A stretch of 64,000 nucleotides of DNA from Mytilus trossulus (GCF_036588685.1 NC_086383.1:35162171-35226170), one strand, 5' to 3'. Counted from the stretch's first letter, positions 11,703-24,029 are shown. Numbers and translations: made by a program. The notes: generated by a model from the letters alone, not told the origin.

Positions 11703-14700
11703 TCATGAAAGAAGAAAAAGTGATACACAAGTAAAACACACTAAAAAACCCGACCAAAGTCAGATAACTACCGCAAATTATGTTACCTTAATATGGTGTA
11801 CACTGTACAGGATTGTACCGCTTTAAGTAAACAGCAGGTTCAATGAGACACGAGTTTGTGTACAAGGGGGAGCACCCGATGGAAAATAGTTTCAGCAACT
11901 TAAGATACACAATGTTATGTACATGATACATATCATTCACTGGTCACTTCATCGAAAAATTTTACATGACACAAAGTTTTTAAAAATCATATATAATTTA
12001 CAATAACATCTAACTGATGAATTGACGCAGTGCAACCGGATACTAAAGTATATCTATTTTTGTAAAGAATATGAATTGCTCAGCGTAGCTATGCTAATTT
12101 CAGTAGAGAGTAAATCTAATTAATATGTCTAGTATATTTTTTTCTTAGTCCTGCAATTGGGTGTCTTATCATATAAAACATCACAACAGCTATCGCTAGA
12201 CTTCATTTTAAAATTATTCATACATATATATTGCTTTGAAGCTCAACCCGATGCCAGAATATTTTGCGTTGAATTCAACTGCCGGGGAGTTAGTATTACT
12301 GTCAAGAGTGTTGTGTAAACTTTCGTGATTTCGGAATGTGCGTTGCAATTGTGTTCTAGTGACATATTGCTCTGATTGAGAAAACAAAATTGTCTGCTCT
12401 GCATAGACAAACACAAATGAAACATGAACATATCAATTTCATTTAGTGTCATCTTCAAAATAAAAACTTGAATGGGTAAATATGTAACACACAAAACTTA
12501 TCGTACAACAATTTCAAATGTTACTGTACATGTACGTTTCATTATTATGATACGTTATTTTGATTGGCTAACAGCAATATTGCGTCATTCTGAAATCAAC
12601 CTTAGTTCCAAATGAAGTGTAATATTCATATTGACACGAGCTTTCACAATAAAGTGCACAAGTAAATAAAAGAACAACTTGATAGGAATGTTTACATGAT
12701 CATAGCATAAAAATGTAATTGTAAGTATTGAATATTTGTTCTAAGTAGGCGTACATTTTAAGAATGATCAACGCACTTCCTTCATACAAAATGAACTTCT
12801 TCACCACAATGAATTTACTAAAAGAAGAATTCTAATATGACGTGCTTCTTTTACTTATGTTCTGTTACTTTGTTTAAACTTAAGTTTTGTAGAGATAATA
12901 AGAACCACAGTAATAATGCATTAACCATAAATTTATATTATCTATACAACATTTTTTTTATACATTGTTTGTACTCGATCCCTATGTAAACCTGGGATTG
13001 AAGTTACTGTACTAAAACTTGCTCAGTGCTTAGAGCACAAAAATTGGCATTAAACAGGAAATTCAACATTACGATTGGTTGATTTCGTAGTACGAGTACA
13101 AAAAATAGTTCCGAAAGTTTTATACTTTATACCATGTATTTATCTGAACTATTCAGTGACAAACATTTTTTCTTTATAATCTATTTCTTCCTGAATTTAC
13201 AATTATTAATATACATTAAGCTTGTGGTACAATAATCAAGTAGGTGAAATACAAAAAGTATTAAAAGCATAATTATCATGCATATTATGGTATAAGATTA
13301 TAAAATCTATATATGAAGCATGACATTACATTTCATTTATACAACATGTATAATAATAGCAGAAATATTAGTGCAAGAACATATACTTGCACATTCATAT
13401 ATATTGTTTAACAGTATAGAAATACTTTCAAATATCCATACAAAATTAAGTATTCACACATAATGTTTGGATATAAACCATAAAATTAATTTATTACCTT
13501 AGCCAACGGGTTTAAATACAATTTGCGTTCTTAAAAACTCAAATATTTGGGGGAAATACATTTTTTCTAATATATTTTTTTTAAAGATAGTTTTGAAGAA
13601 ACAAATTATGTGAGATTTAACATCTGGCTTCTAAGATCTGTAAATGAATGACCTGGTTAATACAATTTCACTTTTTTTCGACTTCAGTGATATTTGTATA
13701 GAGGTCAAGATTGGCAATATCTAAATTGAGTGGAGTTTCGACTGCCAAATGTTGCCGACAACATGACAACCCCAAGGTTAATGTTCTTTATTCTGGCTTT
13801 AACTAGAAAAATGTACATAAGAGTGCCCTACTCTAGGCCAGTCAGTGCCCCTTACAAAAAAATCTGGATCCGCAACTGCCTTGTTGACGTGTCTTCCATT
13901 AATCATTTTTAGGCCCAACTGTAGTATTTTTACATTGAAGATCAGGCTCATCTTATTATGTTTTTTATATTTGGAAACACAAAAGTGTATTGTTTTCCAA
14001 ATAAAATGTCAACTGAATTAGTATTACTTCGTCCTCAGTCAATATACTTCTTTCAGGTCAATATATCCTTGTATCGACCTCATACAAAGGCTGTATTTGT
14101 ATAATATTGACTTAAATAATCTGTATATTCAAGTAAGGATTAACCTTGTTTTATCATTTCTCCAATTAATCATGTTAAAGACTCTCTGTAGTATTTTGAC
14201 ATTGAACATCAGGCTTTATCATATCATATAAAAATTAATTAATACATTATTGAATTAAACTGTTATGATAACTTATCTTATTATCATCTGGACCTTTAAC
14301 ACTGTTTGCAGTATAAGATGTATGATATCTGTTACAGTAATCATAGCAAAAATAAATTACTGCTGTTTTGATGTACCTTTTTTGTTATCTGTTATATGAA
14401 AGATAAATATACTATTGAAAAACTGGAATTGTCGTGGCCCTAGAATATGAGTTCAATAAAAGTTTCATTCCGAATAGGGGCAACAGGTTCGCGTTAAATA
14501 TAATCAAACCCTAACAATTTTTCGCCTGATGATATACCTCTAATATTAACGCGTCCACAGCCATATAAATGTTATGCTAAGGATACAGAAAGGTGACGAA
14601 GAATACCTGCGGAGTACTCGTCGTTTCGGCTTCATCAATGGGCTGGATCACTACGTGTTTTTTGGACGTATGTTATTAATATACATTAAGTAAAACAAAC

Positions 14701-15320
14701 TCATGGCATGTTTCGTTTTCGAAGAACTCAATGGCAGCTTTATTACATCTCCTTAGTTATAAGTTATTGAAAGTGCACATCACTAGACTTAGAATACAAG
14801 AGATGCCAATACTAATTTACATATAAAACTAGCTGTAAAAATTGTCTGCATTTTAAATAACAATTTCAATGAGGCCAAATGATGATTAGCTATTTATCAC
14901 CGTACTACCTTAACAATGACAAGTACATAGTAAGCTCAATAATGTAAGTACTATAATTACAAAATGTAAAACAAACGGCCTGATAAATGTACAAAAAAAT
15001 AAACGAAAAATAGTTGTAATTATAAAAATAGTTGCAACTTAATGTAATAATCACGAAATTACAGACTTTAAACATTCAAACAGGGAACAAGATCACCCAG
15101 TAGTATAGGGGTTCACCATGGTTACGGGCGCTCAAACTTCCCTTAACTTGATAGCGTGGTAATTCGGTAACACTAACTAGTCAAAATAATTTTAGGGATT
15201 TAAAATATATATGAAAACAGATACATGTACAAAATGTACGTTCCGTACAAATGTATTCTAAAATGTTGACAATTTATCCCTGCGGAAAGATCATCGCATT
15301 ATACTTGATTGGTACTTACA
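11703..15320. other. No gene seen
   Basis: AT-rich sequence with scattered short ORFs that lack splice-consistent structure or recognisable composition. I see no coding exon, RNA gene or clear element. Confidence 0.5.
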
Positions 15321-15322
15321 TT

Positions 15323-16418
15323 CCCTTACTGACAAAAATCAGCCTCTAGCAAACATTTGCTGCAAGTCTGATGCGAGCTTGGTGCAGACTTGCATCGAAC
15401 GCTGAGTCCGTAATTGCGGCGTGTTTGCTGCATGTCTGCTGCAGGTCTGCTGCAAACAGTTTACCATTTAAATGACTGTTTGCTGTAGACATGCTGCACA
15501 TATTTATATGCAAATGAGTGTTTGCTGCAGACCTGCTGGAACTACATATATACAATATACAATTTAACAATGTCATGTTGTGTATACACATCATATCATC
15601 TATATTACACAGTAAATTCTGAAAAAGTTATGTCACATCCATACTTACAATAATTTAGTTACTTCGATCATCACTTGAAAAATTATCATCGCATAAGGTT
15701 ATACTTTTTGATAAATTTAATTAATTCCAAGAACGTTCTCAAATAAATTACATGCATAAATCTAAAATTAAAAAAGGTGTTTTTTGTACATATATATATA
15801 AAGCTCGGTAATATTAAAATTATCACAAAATTCAACTAGACTTAAAACAAAAATAGTAAGTTATATCCCTAAGCGTTTTAGGGTGTACTGTTTATTGCCT
15901 GGTTAGATATTTTGAAATGTTTTTTAACCTTCATGATGATATATGTGGAGGGAATGAATTTCACAAGTTTACATTCGATTTCTATAATGAATTTGTACTT
16001 ACAAATAATGTCTTAGAAAAATTGTATTTTTTTTAATAATAATGCCTCCGTCTACACTAATAAATATCATGACCCAAACATTACAACATTTTCAAATTTC
16101 ATATCTTTCTTGCATGAAGTTACCAATAGGCATGCTCAGTCGGTTTTTTTTGGTATTTAGCAATGCTCTTGCAAACATAGAATTGTCAAAGATGTCTGCA
16201 AACTAGCTGCGAACATCCCTTAAATTCTAGTTTTTTTCTTAAAATCTTACTGCACACATATTTGTTTCTGCAAACTTGCCGCAAGTTTGCATCAAAAAGC
16301 TGCAATGTTTACAGGAGGTCCGCAGCTAGCTGCAAACTTCTGCAAACAGTATTCAAAGGGTTCCTGCAAGCTTTTTGTTTGCAGCAGATAAGCTGCAAAC
16401 ATTTCAGTTCTGTAAGGG
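15323..16418. mobile_element. Non-autonomous element with CCCTTACWGA ends and TGCAGC-rich subterminal arrays
   Basis: The left end reads CCCTTACTGA and the right end reads as its complement (TCTGTAAGGG). Both termini are packed with degenerate repeats around TTGCTGCAAACTTGC (15350-15540 and 16190-16400), and the A/T-rich middle has no ORF. A clean target duplication is not evident. TTGATTG occurs near both ends (15305-15311 and 16419-16425), but on the left it is offset by 11 bp from the CCCTTAC end. Confidence 0.6.
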
Positions 16419-17280
16419 TTGATTGAGTTTTAAAGTAAACAACACATTATTTCGCTTTAAAATTATGAATACTGCAGGTTGAATTTGTAAAATACAGCTG
16501 TTTCTAAGCTACGCTTGCTTTTTGATAGATATGAAAACATAATATATATTTTGGTTTCTTTAGGAACATGTTTCAGAATATGATATTTATGTTTCATCTC
16601 ATAGAGAAATAACTTGGAATGTTACTAGTATATACACAAATTGTAGTAGCGCTAATTGAAGTCTGAAAAGGATCTTTACCGCTGGAAGGGGTAGTATATC
16701 ATTTAGATATATAAATTGAAAGTCTTAGAAGTTTGGGACATTAACAAGTTGAAAATATGCAACACAGTCCCGTGTTTTGACCTTAGAATACAAAAGTAGT
16801 AAAAATCAACTTTCCCGCGTAGAACATACTTTTTGGCGAAACGTCATAGTTAGAGTGGCACAGTTTGAGTCCAAACAAGAAAAATTTGATATATTCACAA
16901 AAGTGCAACTAAATTTTGGTAAAAAAGTAAAATATACAGATTCGAATAAACTAACTAAAAATACAGTTTTATGAACATTACATAAAGATAATTTTACATT
17001 ATGCATAGTGTACATAAAGCTCTGAATGGAAAATACACATGATACATTGATATTGTGTGCAGATTTGTATATTTGAAATCTGAATTGTTTAAAAGGGCTT
17101 ATTTTCACTCTTTGCAGTCCCTTAAACTCATAAATCCTTGAGGCAAAATGGTTTAGGTTTAATTTGCAGATTTGGCTTTTTTTCCTCAACAGGTAACATT
17201 ACGATATGTCGTCTTGGTATTCGATTTTAGCGTTTCAATTTTTAGTGTTTGCTTTGTTTTCGTATGTTTAATTTTGGCAT
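16419..17280. other. No gene seen; 3' flank of the Mab-21-like gene
   Basis: AT-rich, with overlapping short ORFs in both strands and no recognisable domain. Confidence 0.45.
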
Positions 17281-17281
17281 T

Positions 17282-17287
17282 TTTATT
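17282..17287 (-). terminator. Polyadenylation signal AATAAA of the Mab-21-like gene
   Basis: AATAAA on the minus strand about 22 nt past the stop codon, a plausible position for a compact 3' UTR. Confidence 0.5.
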
Positions 17288-17309
17288 GGAGACTCCCAAC
17301 AAACCAAAA

Positions 17310-19382
17310 TTAAACTGTTACCAACATAAACAAAAATAAAACTGCAACTAACAAAGCCCAATTTGCGGTAATTGCATACCATATCATCAATTCAAAAGAG
17401 GCGAACAGTTGAAATACAATCTTATAAAAATGGTTCGATAAAATTATTTTTCTTCTTGCTTTTGCAGTAAAACATTCATCTCCTTCACATTGCACAGCCT
17501 CTTGATACCATTGCAAGGCTGTGAGCTTATCTCCTGATATCTCATAACATCTTCCAAGTACTGTTAATGAATCAGAAGTTTTCTGTGATGACACGAAATG
17601 TTTATATTTAGCTGTAAGAAATAAGTTATGCAATTCAAGTTGTCTGTTGAAAATATTACCAAGATGATGATGACATAAAAATCTAAGACAGCGCGACAAA
17701 ACAATCGGCGGTAAACAAATGTGAGTTTCCTCCACTTCCAACTGTAGTTCTTCTGGTATTAATGATGAATGACAGATATATGTAACATCTCGCACAGTTG
17801 CTAACTTTAGCTTATCCCTTAGTCTTAATTTGGAATGCACATTTTGTCTATATCTTTTTATTTGATCTTCCTCAAATAAATGACTGTCTAAATACAACAT
17901 ACCGTGTTTACATCTCGATAGAACATACTCGGTAATTCTGAGTGTTACATTGTACTTTCCTATCACATAAAAATACGACGCATACAACAACCAACCTGAC
18001 ACAGCATCTGTCATGACACCCTCTTGTAAATGTCTATGATACAGTGTGTGTATGTTGTTAGATTTACTTGTTCTAGTTGGTGGTGGTAGTAATTGTGCTG
18101 CATATTGACTGATAAAACCATAATAAAATTTACATATATCAATAACAATTGTTGAAGATTCTTGAATTTGTAAAGATTGAGCAAATTGCAGTAACAAGTC
18201 AGTATGAGAACGGCATTCGGTGGTAGTTGGGCATAAACAAGTCTTGAAAACAAAGATGTCTAACTCTGTTCTTAATAAAGGATGATAACCACTCTCAGGC
18301 GGAAATAGAATATGTATCAATCCATCAATTCCACCACTCTTTATACTACCTAGTACATTCTGAAGATTTGTATTGTTACTTTGGTCAATTTTCCCCAGGA
18401 ACATGTTATGTTGAGGTATAAAGTAGTTAGGACAGTAACACTTGTTTATCCATACTATTAGTTTATCAAGACATAGAAAAAAGCAATGAAACAATCTACT
18501 TAATTGAAATGTTTCAAAGTCCACTTCCTCTGAGATCCAGAATAAAGCTGTCTTAAGAAAATAAGAACACAATAAATCTTTGACATCCTCATGTTTGTTA
18601 ATGATACGCTTTAAAGTTAATTTCAGAAGACCATAACATAAGAATTGAGTGTAATTAAATGAATGTGAAAGTTGTTTTTCTGCCATTGAGAAAGACAATC
18701 TCCATAATAAAGTAGTATCTGAAATAGTCCTCGGTCCTATAGCAACTAAAAGACATCCATATTTTACTATTTTGTCAATTACAACATTGGGGGGCCATTG
18801 TCGTCGATGACGCCTTACCCACGGAATTGCAATATTAGGAAAACGTTTACTTCGTAAACAAAATGCAAGATCATAATGCTGATCTGTATCTGAAAAGCAA
18901 GGGCCGTGTGAAGATAGTTGAGAACCTGTAAAATATGTTACACTTTGCTCAACTATATGAAGAAATTTATTCACTGAAACATATTCGCCAGTAGAAGTAT
19001 TTTCACAGCATTCAGATAATTTGATAATAGTTTTGTTTTCCCTTACTGCTATCAATCTAAGTCTGGTAAATCCTGGATTTTCGATATCTGACTCCATTAA
19101 CAATGTAGTATTTTGTATTGGATGTTTGATATTCCGTTTACTTTCAATCACGTCTACATCATTGAAGAGGCACATAGCATCTATGTCACTACCGGGTAAA
19201 TCCAGTCCTTCTGCCATACTTCCGCTTGATATTATTGTCTTATGGTTCCCTCTCAAATTGTACATCATGTCATGTATAATAAGTAGACGTTGTCTACTGC
19301 GTATATCCATTTCTGTACCAACTGTAGAAACTAGGTGTTCGTATAAGTATTTGTCATTGAGAGCATTTCCTGGCCAAGGCAA
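17310..19382 (-). CDS. Mab-21/cGAS-like (cGLR-type) nucleotidyltransferase-fold protein with C-terminal membrane tail
   Basis: An open frame of about 690 codons without introns. Near the N terminus is the nucleotidyltransferase signature SSGSMAEGLDLPGSDIDAM (about residues 52-70). It has the G-S motif and two acidic residues (D66, D68) in the position that binds metal in cGAS-like enzymes. The Mab-21 core follows to about residue 300. The C-terminal half is helical, with a TPR-like segment near residue 620 (LTALQWYQEAVQ). The last 36 or so residues (655-690) are strongly hydrophobic, suggesting one or two membrane helices and a tail-anchored topology. Family members sense nucleic acid or make cyclic dinucleotides, and bivalves have many copies. 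Activity here is inferred, not shown. The start is uncertain: the frame opens at a TTG, the first ATG lies at codon 25, and a stop lies at 19404-19406. An upstream exon is therefore possible. Confidence 0.88.
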   Translation of the reverse strand: MPWPGNALNDKYLYEHLVSTVGTEMDIRSRQRLLIIHDMMYNLRGNHKTIISSGSMAEGLDLPGSDIDAMCLFNDVDVIESKRNIKHPIQNTTLLMESDIENPGFTRLRLIAVRENKTIIKLSECCENTSTGEYVSVNKFLHIVEQSVTYFTGSQLSSHGPCFSDTDQHYDLAFCLRSKRFPNIAIPWVRRHRRQWPPNVVIDKIVKYGCLLVAIGPRTISDTTLLWRLSFSMAEKQLSHSFNYTQFLCYGLLKLTLKRIINKHEDVKDLLCSYFLKTALFWISEEVDFETFQLSRLFHCFFLCLDKLIVWINKCYCPNYFIPQHNMFLGKIDQSNNTNLQNVLGSIKSGGIDGLIHILFPPESGYHPLLRTELDIFVFKTCLCPTTTECRSHTDLLLQFAQSLQIQESSTIVIDICKFYYGFISQYAAQLLPPPTRTSKSNNIHTLYHRHLQEGVMTDAVSGWLLYASYFYVIGKYNVTLRITEYVLSRCKHGMLYLDSHLFEEDQIKRYRQNVHSKLRLRDKLKLATVRDVTYICHSSLIPEELQLEVEETHICLPPIVLSRCLRFLCHHHLGNIFNRQLELHNLFLTAKYKHFVSSQKTSDSLTVLGRCYEISGDKLTALQWYQEAVQCEGDECFTAKARRKIILSNHFYKIVFQLFASFELMIWYAITANWALLVAVLFLFMLVTV

Positions 19383-19579
19383 TCTATCTTTAAATACGAA
19401 TTTCTACATGTAACTAAACGCTGACATACTGACTCTGACGTCAAATGTTTTATGAGTTATATGCATTCCTTTTTAGCTTGGTAATCTTTTTGTAAAGCAT
19501 TTTTTGTTCATTTTTTCAAATGCTTCATACTGTCCACTGTTGTCTCGAGTATTGTTTTTAAAAACTTTTTTGGGTTCGA

Positions 19580-19623
19580 GCGTCACTGATGAGTCTGTTG
19601 TAGACGAAACGCGCGTCTGGCGT
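19580..19623 (+). ncRNA. Hammerhead ribozyme motif, intact core (type I)
   Basis: Stem I strands are GCGTCA (19580-19585) and TGGCGT (19618-19623), pairing with G-U wobbles. The conserved box CTGATGA is at 19586-19592. Stem II is GTCT/AGAC (19593-19596, 19602-19605) with loop GTTGT. GAA is at 19606-19608. A minimal stem III is ACG/CGT (19609-19616), ending in a GTC cleavage triplet at C19617. Very short stem III hammerheads are known from Penelope-like elements and retrozymes of invertebrates. It lies about 200 bp upstream of the Mab-21-like ORF on the opposite strand. No reverse transcriptase is adjacent, so it looks like a solo remnant. Confidence 0.8.
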
Positions 19624-19859
19624 ATATACAAAATTTAGTCCTTGTATCTATGATGAGCTTATTTGCTCATTGTGTAAAGTCCAAACGATGACCTGCATTT
19701 CTTAGCCTTAGCCACTTTGTCTCTGGTGGGGTGTTACCTCATTTGCATTCATACATATTCTTGTTTTTTAACGTTATAGTTCACATAGTTCATATATTCA
19801 ATTTACCTTATGAACCAGAAACTATTTTCACTGTTCACTAATATACCTTTTTTAAATGT

Positions 19860-20030
19860 TTTTTGTGGGGTCATTTATCATGTTGATGTCTTGTTGTTCG
19901 GTATAAGCCAATGATGTGTGCAGAAGACCGTACTTTGACCTATGATGGTTTATATTTTTTAAATTATGACTAAAAACGTATGTAGAGAGAAGACTCATTG
20001 GCACTGTACGCTTATTGGTATTCTTAATAA
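19860..20030. repeat. Dispersed mussel repeat
   Basis: Shares TTGTTGTTCGGT and the later CTCATTGGCACT blocks with 11255-11390, in diverged form. Confidence 0.5.
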
Positions 20031-20129
20031 CAAATACTTTAACATTCAGTATTAGATTGAACAGAATCTTTGTCAACTAAAAACGGAATTTAAACACACA
20101 TTTCTGATCTATAGTACGGCAGCTTTCTA

Positions 20130-22510
20130 AAAAAAATGTGCACAACCTGCTTCAAACATGAAATTTGGCATAGACCTTTCTCAATTATTACTCTTTTATT
20201 TCAGATAAGGGGGCATTTGATAAGAATGTCGCACCTCCGGTAAAATCCAAAATGTATTTGGTACAAACCTTTGTTTTTTACTACTTTTGGATATATAATA
20301 TATATATACGATGTTCTTATCAACCATACTACCGGTAAAACCTAATATGGGGGACATTGTACTAAAATAAGCTTTGTTTAGGGAGGTTACTTGAAATATG
20401 TTTAAACGTATTGCTACTATAATTATATTGTGCAGGAACCTTTCTTTGGTGCTTCCCATGAATTCAATGTATAAGACATATTTCTTCAAAATCCTTAGTT
20501 CCGGTAATATCAAAAATGGCGGACATAGCAATATCAATTTCTTATTTTAATATTCAACTTTCTTCAAAATGTAAAACAAACTTTCGATTCCTGTGCTTCT
20601 CATTAAATTTTTGGCTTTGAGTTATCCTCAAAATCACTCATTATTTTCTGTTGTAAATGTTTGAATACAAAGCTAACTATTCCAGTAAAAAAAACACAAC
20701 CTTCGAAGTTTTGGATAGTATGACAAAAACTAAATAAGATCCCTAAAGCACTAACACATTTTTAAAATTAATCGACCAAAAATACATGTTTATTCACAGT
20801 CACCACCACATGCACATAATGCAGTCTACGGGAGACCTGATTTTCTTCATTAAAAACGACCACAGCATCCTCTCTAAAATTCACAATGTACAAGCTTTTG
20901 ACAAAATCATGAGGCCTCAGAAAGAGTGTTTTTAGAAGGGATTCTCTTCGTCCCTTCGCAATCTTTTAGAACCTGGACTGGGTAGCATAAGAGCCAATTT
21001 TAAGCTCGTCCCCATAAACACCTGCCTTAGTATATTGCACGTTTTATATGCTGGAAAATATTCTAGTCTCTTTCACTTAATGTGAACTTGGTGCTAAACT
21101 TGAAATTCATCACGTGGTGGATAAGATAGAATATCCTGACCATTTGTTGCTACAACTACCATACGTATCCGAGACATCATCCACTCGTGATAAAGTTTCA
21201 AGGAGTTTTATTAAGGTAAGGACATAATACCCAATCAGCATACTAGTTATGCCGCAAATACATGATTATTCACAATCGGAGAGCTGATTTTCCACATTTA
21301 CAAAGACTCATTTTGTTTCTTACATCCATAATGTACAAGTTCTTGACTAAATTTTGGCTAAATAGTAGTCTTTTAAAAATGTTTCAGTTTTATTTGTGAT
21401 TTTATTTTGTTTTAATCAATCTATCCAAAACTATACATCGAAGAAGTGGATTGAGTACTCAGCTTTCAAATTTACGTCATACTTTTTTACCGGAAGTGTT
21501 AATGCTGTACTTAAACATTAACCTCATAATTTAATTACGCGTTTTGAGTTTAATGACAAGCACAAAAAACAATATTATCTTTACATTTAGAAAAAAGTTG
21601 TATTTAATAATTAATTGATATGTATATGTCAGCCATTTTGGATATTACCGGAAGTAAATGTTTTAAGGACATTTCCTATACATTTTATCCATGAGAAGCA
21701 TCAAAGAAAGGTTCCTGCACAATGTAATGATAGTAGCAATACGTTGAAACACATTTCAATTAAACTCTCCCTAAAAATAAGCTTTTTTTAGTACAATGTC
21801 CGCGATGTTGAGTTTTACCGAAAGTAGGGTTTTTGAAGACATCTAATCTATACTATATATCTAAAAGTAGTACATAACAAAGATTCATACTAAATATTAT
21901 GATAGTAGCATGATAATAGGTCCGTGTATCACTTATCAATTCAATTAAAATATCAAACTTTCAAAAAGTGAAATAATCAACATTGCACGTTCAATTCAGT
22001 ATTTTAAAAGTTTTGATCAAATTTGTAAATAAAGGCAACAGTAGTAAACCGCTGCTCAAAACTCATAAATCCATTGACGAAAAACAAAATTGGGGTAACA
22101 AACTAAAACCGAGGGAAATGCATTAAATATAAGAGGAGAATAACGACACAACACCGAAACGAAACTATCAAATTTAAAAACGATATAAAGAATTTTAATA
22201 TTTCAATTATTAGGTTACAATTTCGAAATTTCAAAACTTTTACACAATTCGGAATTTTGATATTTTAAAATAAATCTTAGATTTTAAAACTTTTTAAAAC
22301 TTTGAATTGATAGTTGTTACACGGACCATGATAACATATTTTCACATAATAGCCATCGATACTAATTTGATTTAAGTATGAGGTCCCTCATTTTGAATTT
22401 TTGCCGGAAGTGCGACATTTTTTTCAAATGCCTCCCTATAATAATAAAAGAATAATAGTTGAGAAAAAGTATATTCCAAGTGTCATACTATCTGATGTGC
22501 ACAATTCGTA
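20130..22510. mobile_element. Diverged foldback-like element with two pairs of inverted blocks
   Basis: The outer arms 20130-20250 and 22390-22510 are inverted: both contain a GTCGCAC-TCCGG core and a run like CTCAATTATTACTCTTTTAT. The inner arms 20310-20540 and 21610-21860 are also inverted, sharing ACATTGTACTAAAATAAGCT and ATACGTTGCTACTATC-type segments. Multiple TTACCGGAAGT-like motifs mark the block borders. The centre (20541-21600) contains direct repeats around ACAATGTACAAGYTYTTGAC. No ORF of significance lies inside. Confidence 0.65.
22040..22180. repeat. Dispersed mussel repeat
   Basis: Contains GGTAACAAACTAAAACCGAG and ATAAGAGGAGAA. A second copy is at 28565-28680. Confidence 0.55.
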
Positions 22511-22689
22511 AAGATGTGTAGTGTTATTTTTCTTCATTTGCTCCGAAATATTTTGAGTTTCTCTCTGTTGTTTCTAATTTTGTGCATGGTGTTGTCTGTA
22601 AACGGCTTAAGTTAATTTTTGTTATTTCCATCTTGATATATTTCAACCAATTTAGACTTTCTTAATTTAAATAATAACATATTTCCTAC

Positions 22690-23020
22690 CTTCATTGTAG
22701 TATATACAGTTCTGTATATATTCCAGATATTCATTTGATAATTTATCAGGATATCTAAGGTTTAGTATCCACTGTTCTTTGACTTTCCGTCTAGCTAAAC
22801 AATCTTTATACATTCGTTCAAACTGTCTGATCGTCAAACCGAAAACGTCATTTGAGATGACAATCCCTCCATCTAAAGACTGATAAATTGTTGGTGTGTA
22901 TCTGCGCCTGCCTTTGTACGGAAAACTTTTAACACCGTATTTTTGCAGGTTGATAACTTTTCTCAATTGACACATTGTTTTATCATCGTCATTTATTTGG
23001 TTTGTTTGATTTTTGTCCAT
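22690..23020 (-). CDS. Probable first coding exon, product unknown
   Basis: An ATG at 23020 opens a frame of 110 codons plus one base, with an in-frame TGA a few codons upstream. It ends at a good donor (GAAG|GTAGGA, minus strand) at 22690/22689. Read without splicing, the frame continues only seven more codons, to a stop at 22667. The composition looks protein-like, mixing charged and hydrophobic residues: it starts MDKNQTNQINDDDKTMC, has a basic KGRRRYTP patch near residue 37, and ends YLEYIQNCIYYNEG. I do not recognise the domain. No other exon is certain. The Mab-21-like ORF lies 3.3 kb downstream on the same strand, and an AG at 19387-19388 would join it in phase, but that acceptor has a poor pyrimidine tract. 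It could equally be an orphan exon or a remnant. Confidence 0.45.
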
Positions 23021-23039
23021 GATTCATCTGAAGATAGAA

Positions 23040-24020
23040 ATTGATAAATGCACATTTAATATGACTAAGTTATATAAGGTATATGAAATGTAACATCTAT
23101 TGTTGTGTAATTTTGTGTTCTGATGTGGACCCAATAGCGTTTACTCATGGTAAAAATATTAAACAAAACTATGTCATAAAAAATATAGCTACTAGCAAAC
23201 ATTTTGGACCATGCGTCATATATACTTTACGTGACGTACCCACATTACACCTATTTTGACAGTTATGATCAAGAGAAAAACTTCCATTTTGTGTTCATTT
23301 TGTAGCCTTTTCTTTCTATATTATATAGTTACACCAATTTGATCATGTTGATTTTCAATCCATATGGAATCATAGAAAAATTGGTCTGAACTGACTTTCA
23401 AACCATCAATGATTCTATAACGAGTACCAAAATTGCATCCATGCTTTTTTTGCTAAACAGATGCAATTTGTGTACCATGACGTTAGTTATATTTGTTTGC
23501 GTTATTTGATCATTCCAATCTGATTTCAAATCCAACGTTATGACGCACTTTTCCCTCCAATTCGAAAGCATAGCACGCCATTGCATTTATGTATATTATA
23601 TGGATATTATATGCACAATTCAGAGAAAATGTCATTCGATCGACGAAAATAACGATTTTTAGTTGTTCCTGAGTACTTTTTTTTTTAGCTGGGATTCGTA
23701 TTGCTCAGTTGCTGTTCATAGGAGTAGATTTTTGTCGTGTCAACTTCCAGTTTCATTCCTGTTAGGATTCCTTTCATCTTTTTTCCAAGACGTGTATTTT
23801 GTCTATCAATTAATTTAATTCTATCAAATGTGTCACCGTATTTTATCATTGTTGAAAAGCATACATGTTATGACATGGATGTACACATTACAAACTTTGG
23901 ATGATTATTGTCCAACTACAACTTAGTATTAAAAGATCTTCTTTGATTGAGTTAATATTATATATAAATAGTCATTTAAAACTTTAAGGAAGACAAAAAC
24001 CCAAATGTTTTGGTGTTTAA
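23040..24020. other. No gene seen
   Basis: AT-rich sequence with no recognisable coding or structured element. Confidence 0.45.
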
Positions 24021-24029
24021 TGTAAATAA

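Noticed and set aside
14600..14640. Hammerhead-like string on the minus strand (TTGATGAAGCCGAAACG)
   Set aside because: There is no stem II between the GATGA box and the GAAAC box, so the fold is not possible. A dispersed repeat is more likely.
15346..15594. An 82-codon minus-strand frame
   Set aside because: It is read through the TGCAGC-rich end of a non-autonomous element. Its Ala/Cys/His-rich product is a composition artefact.
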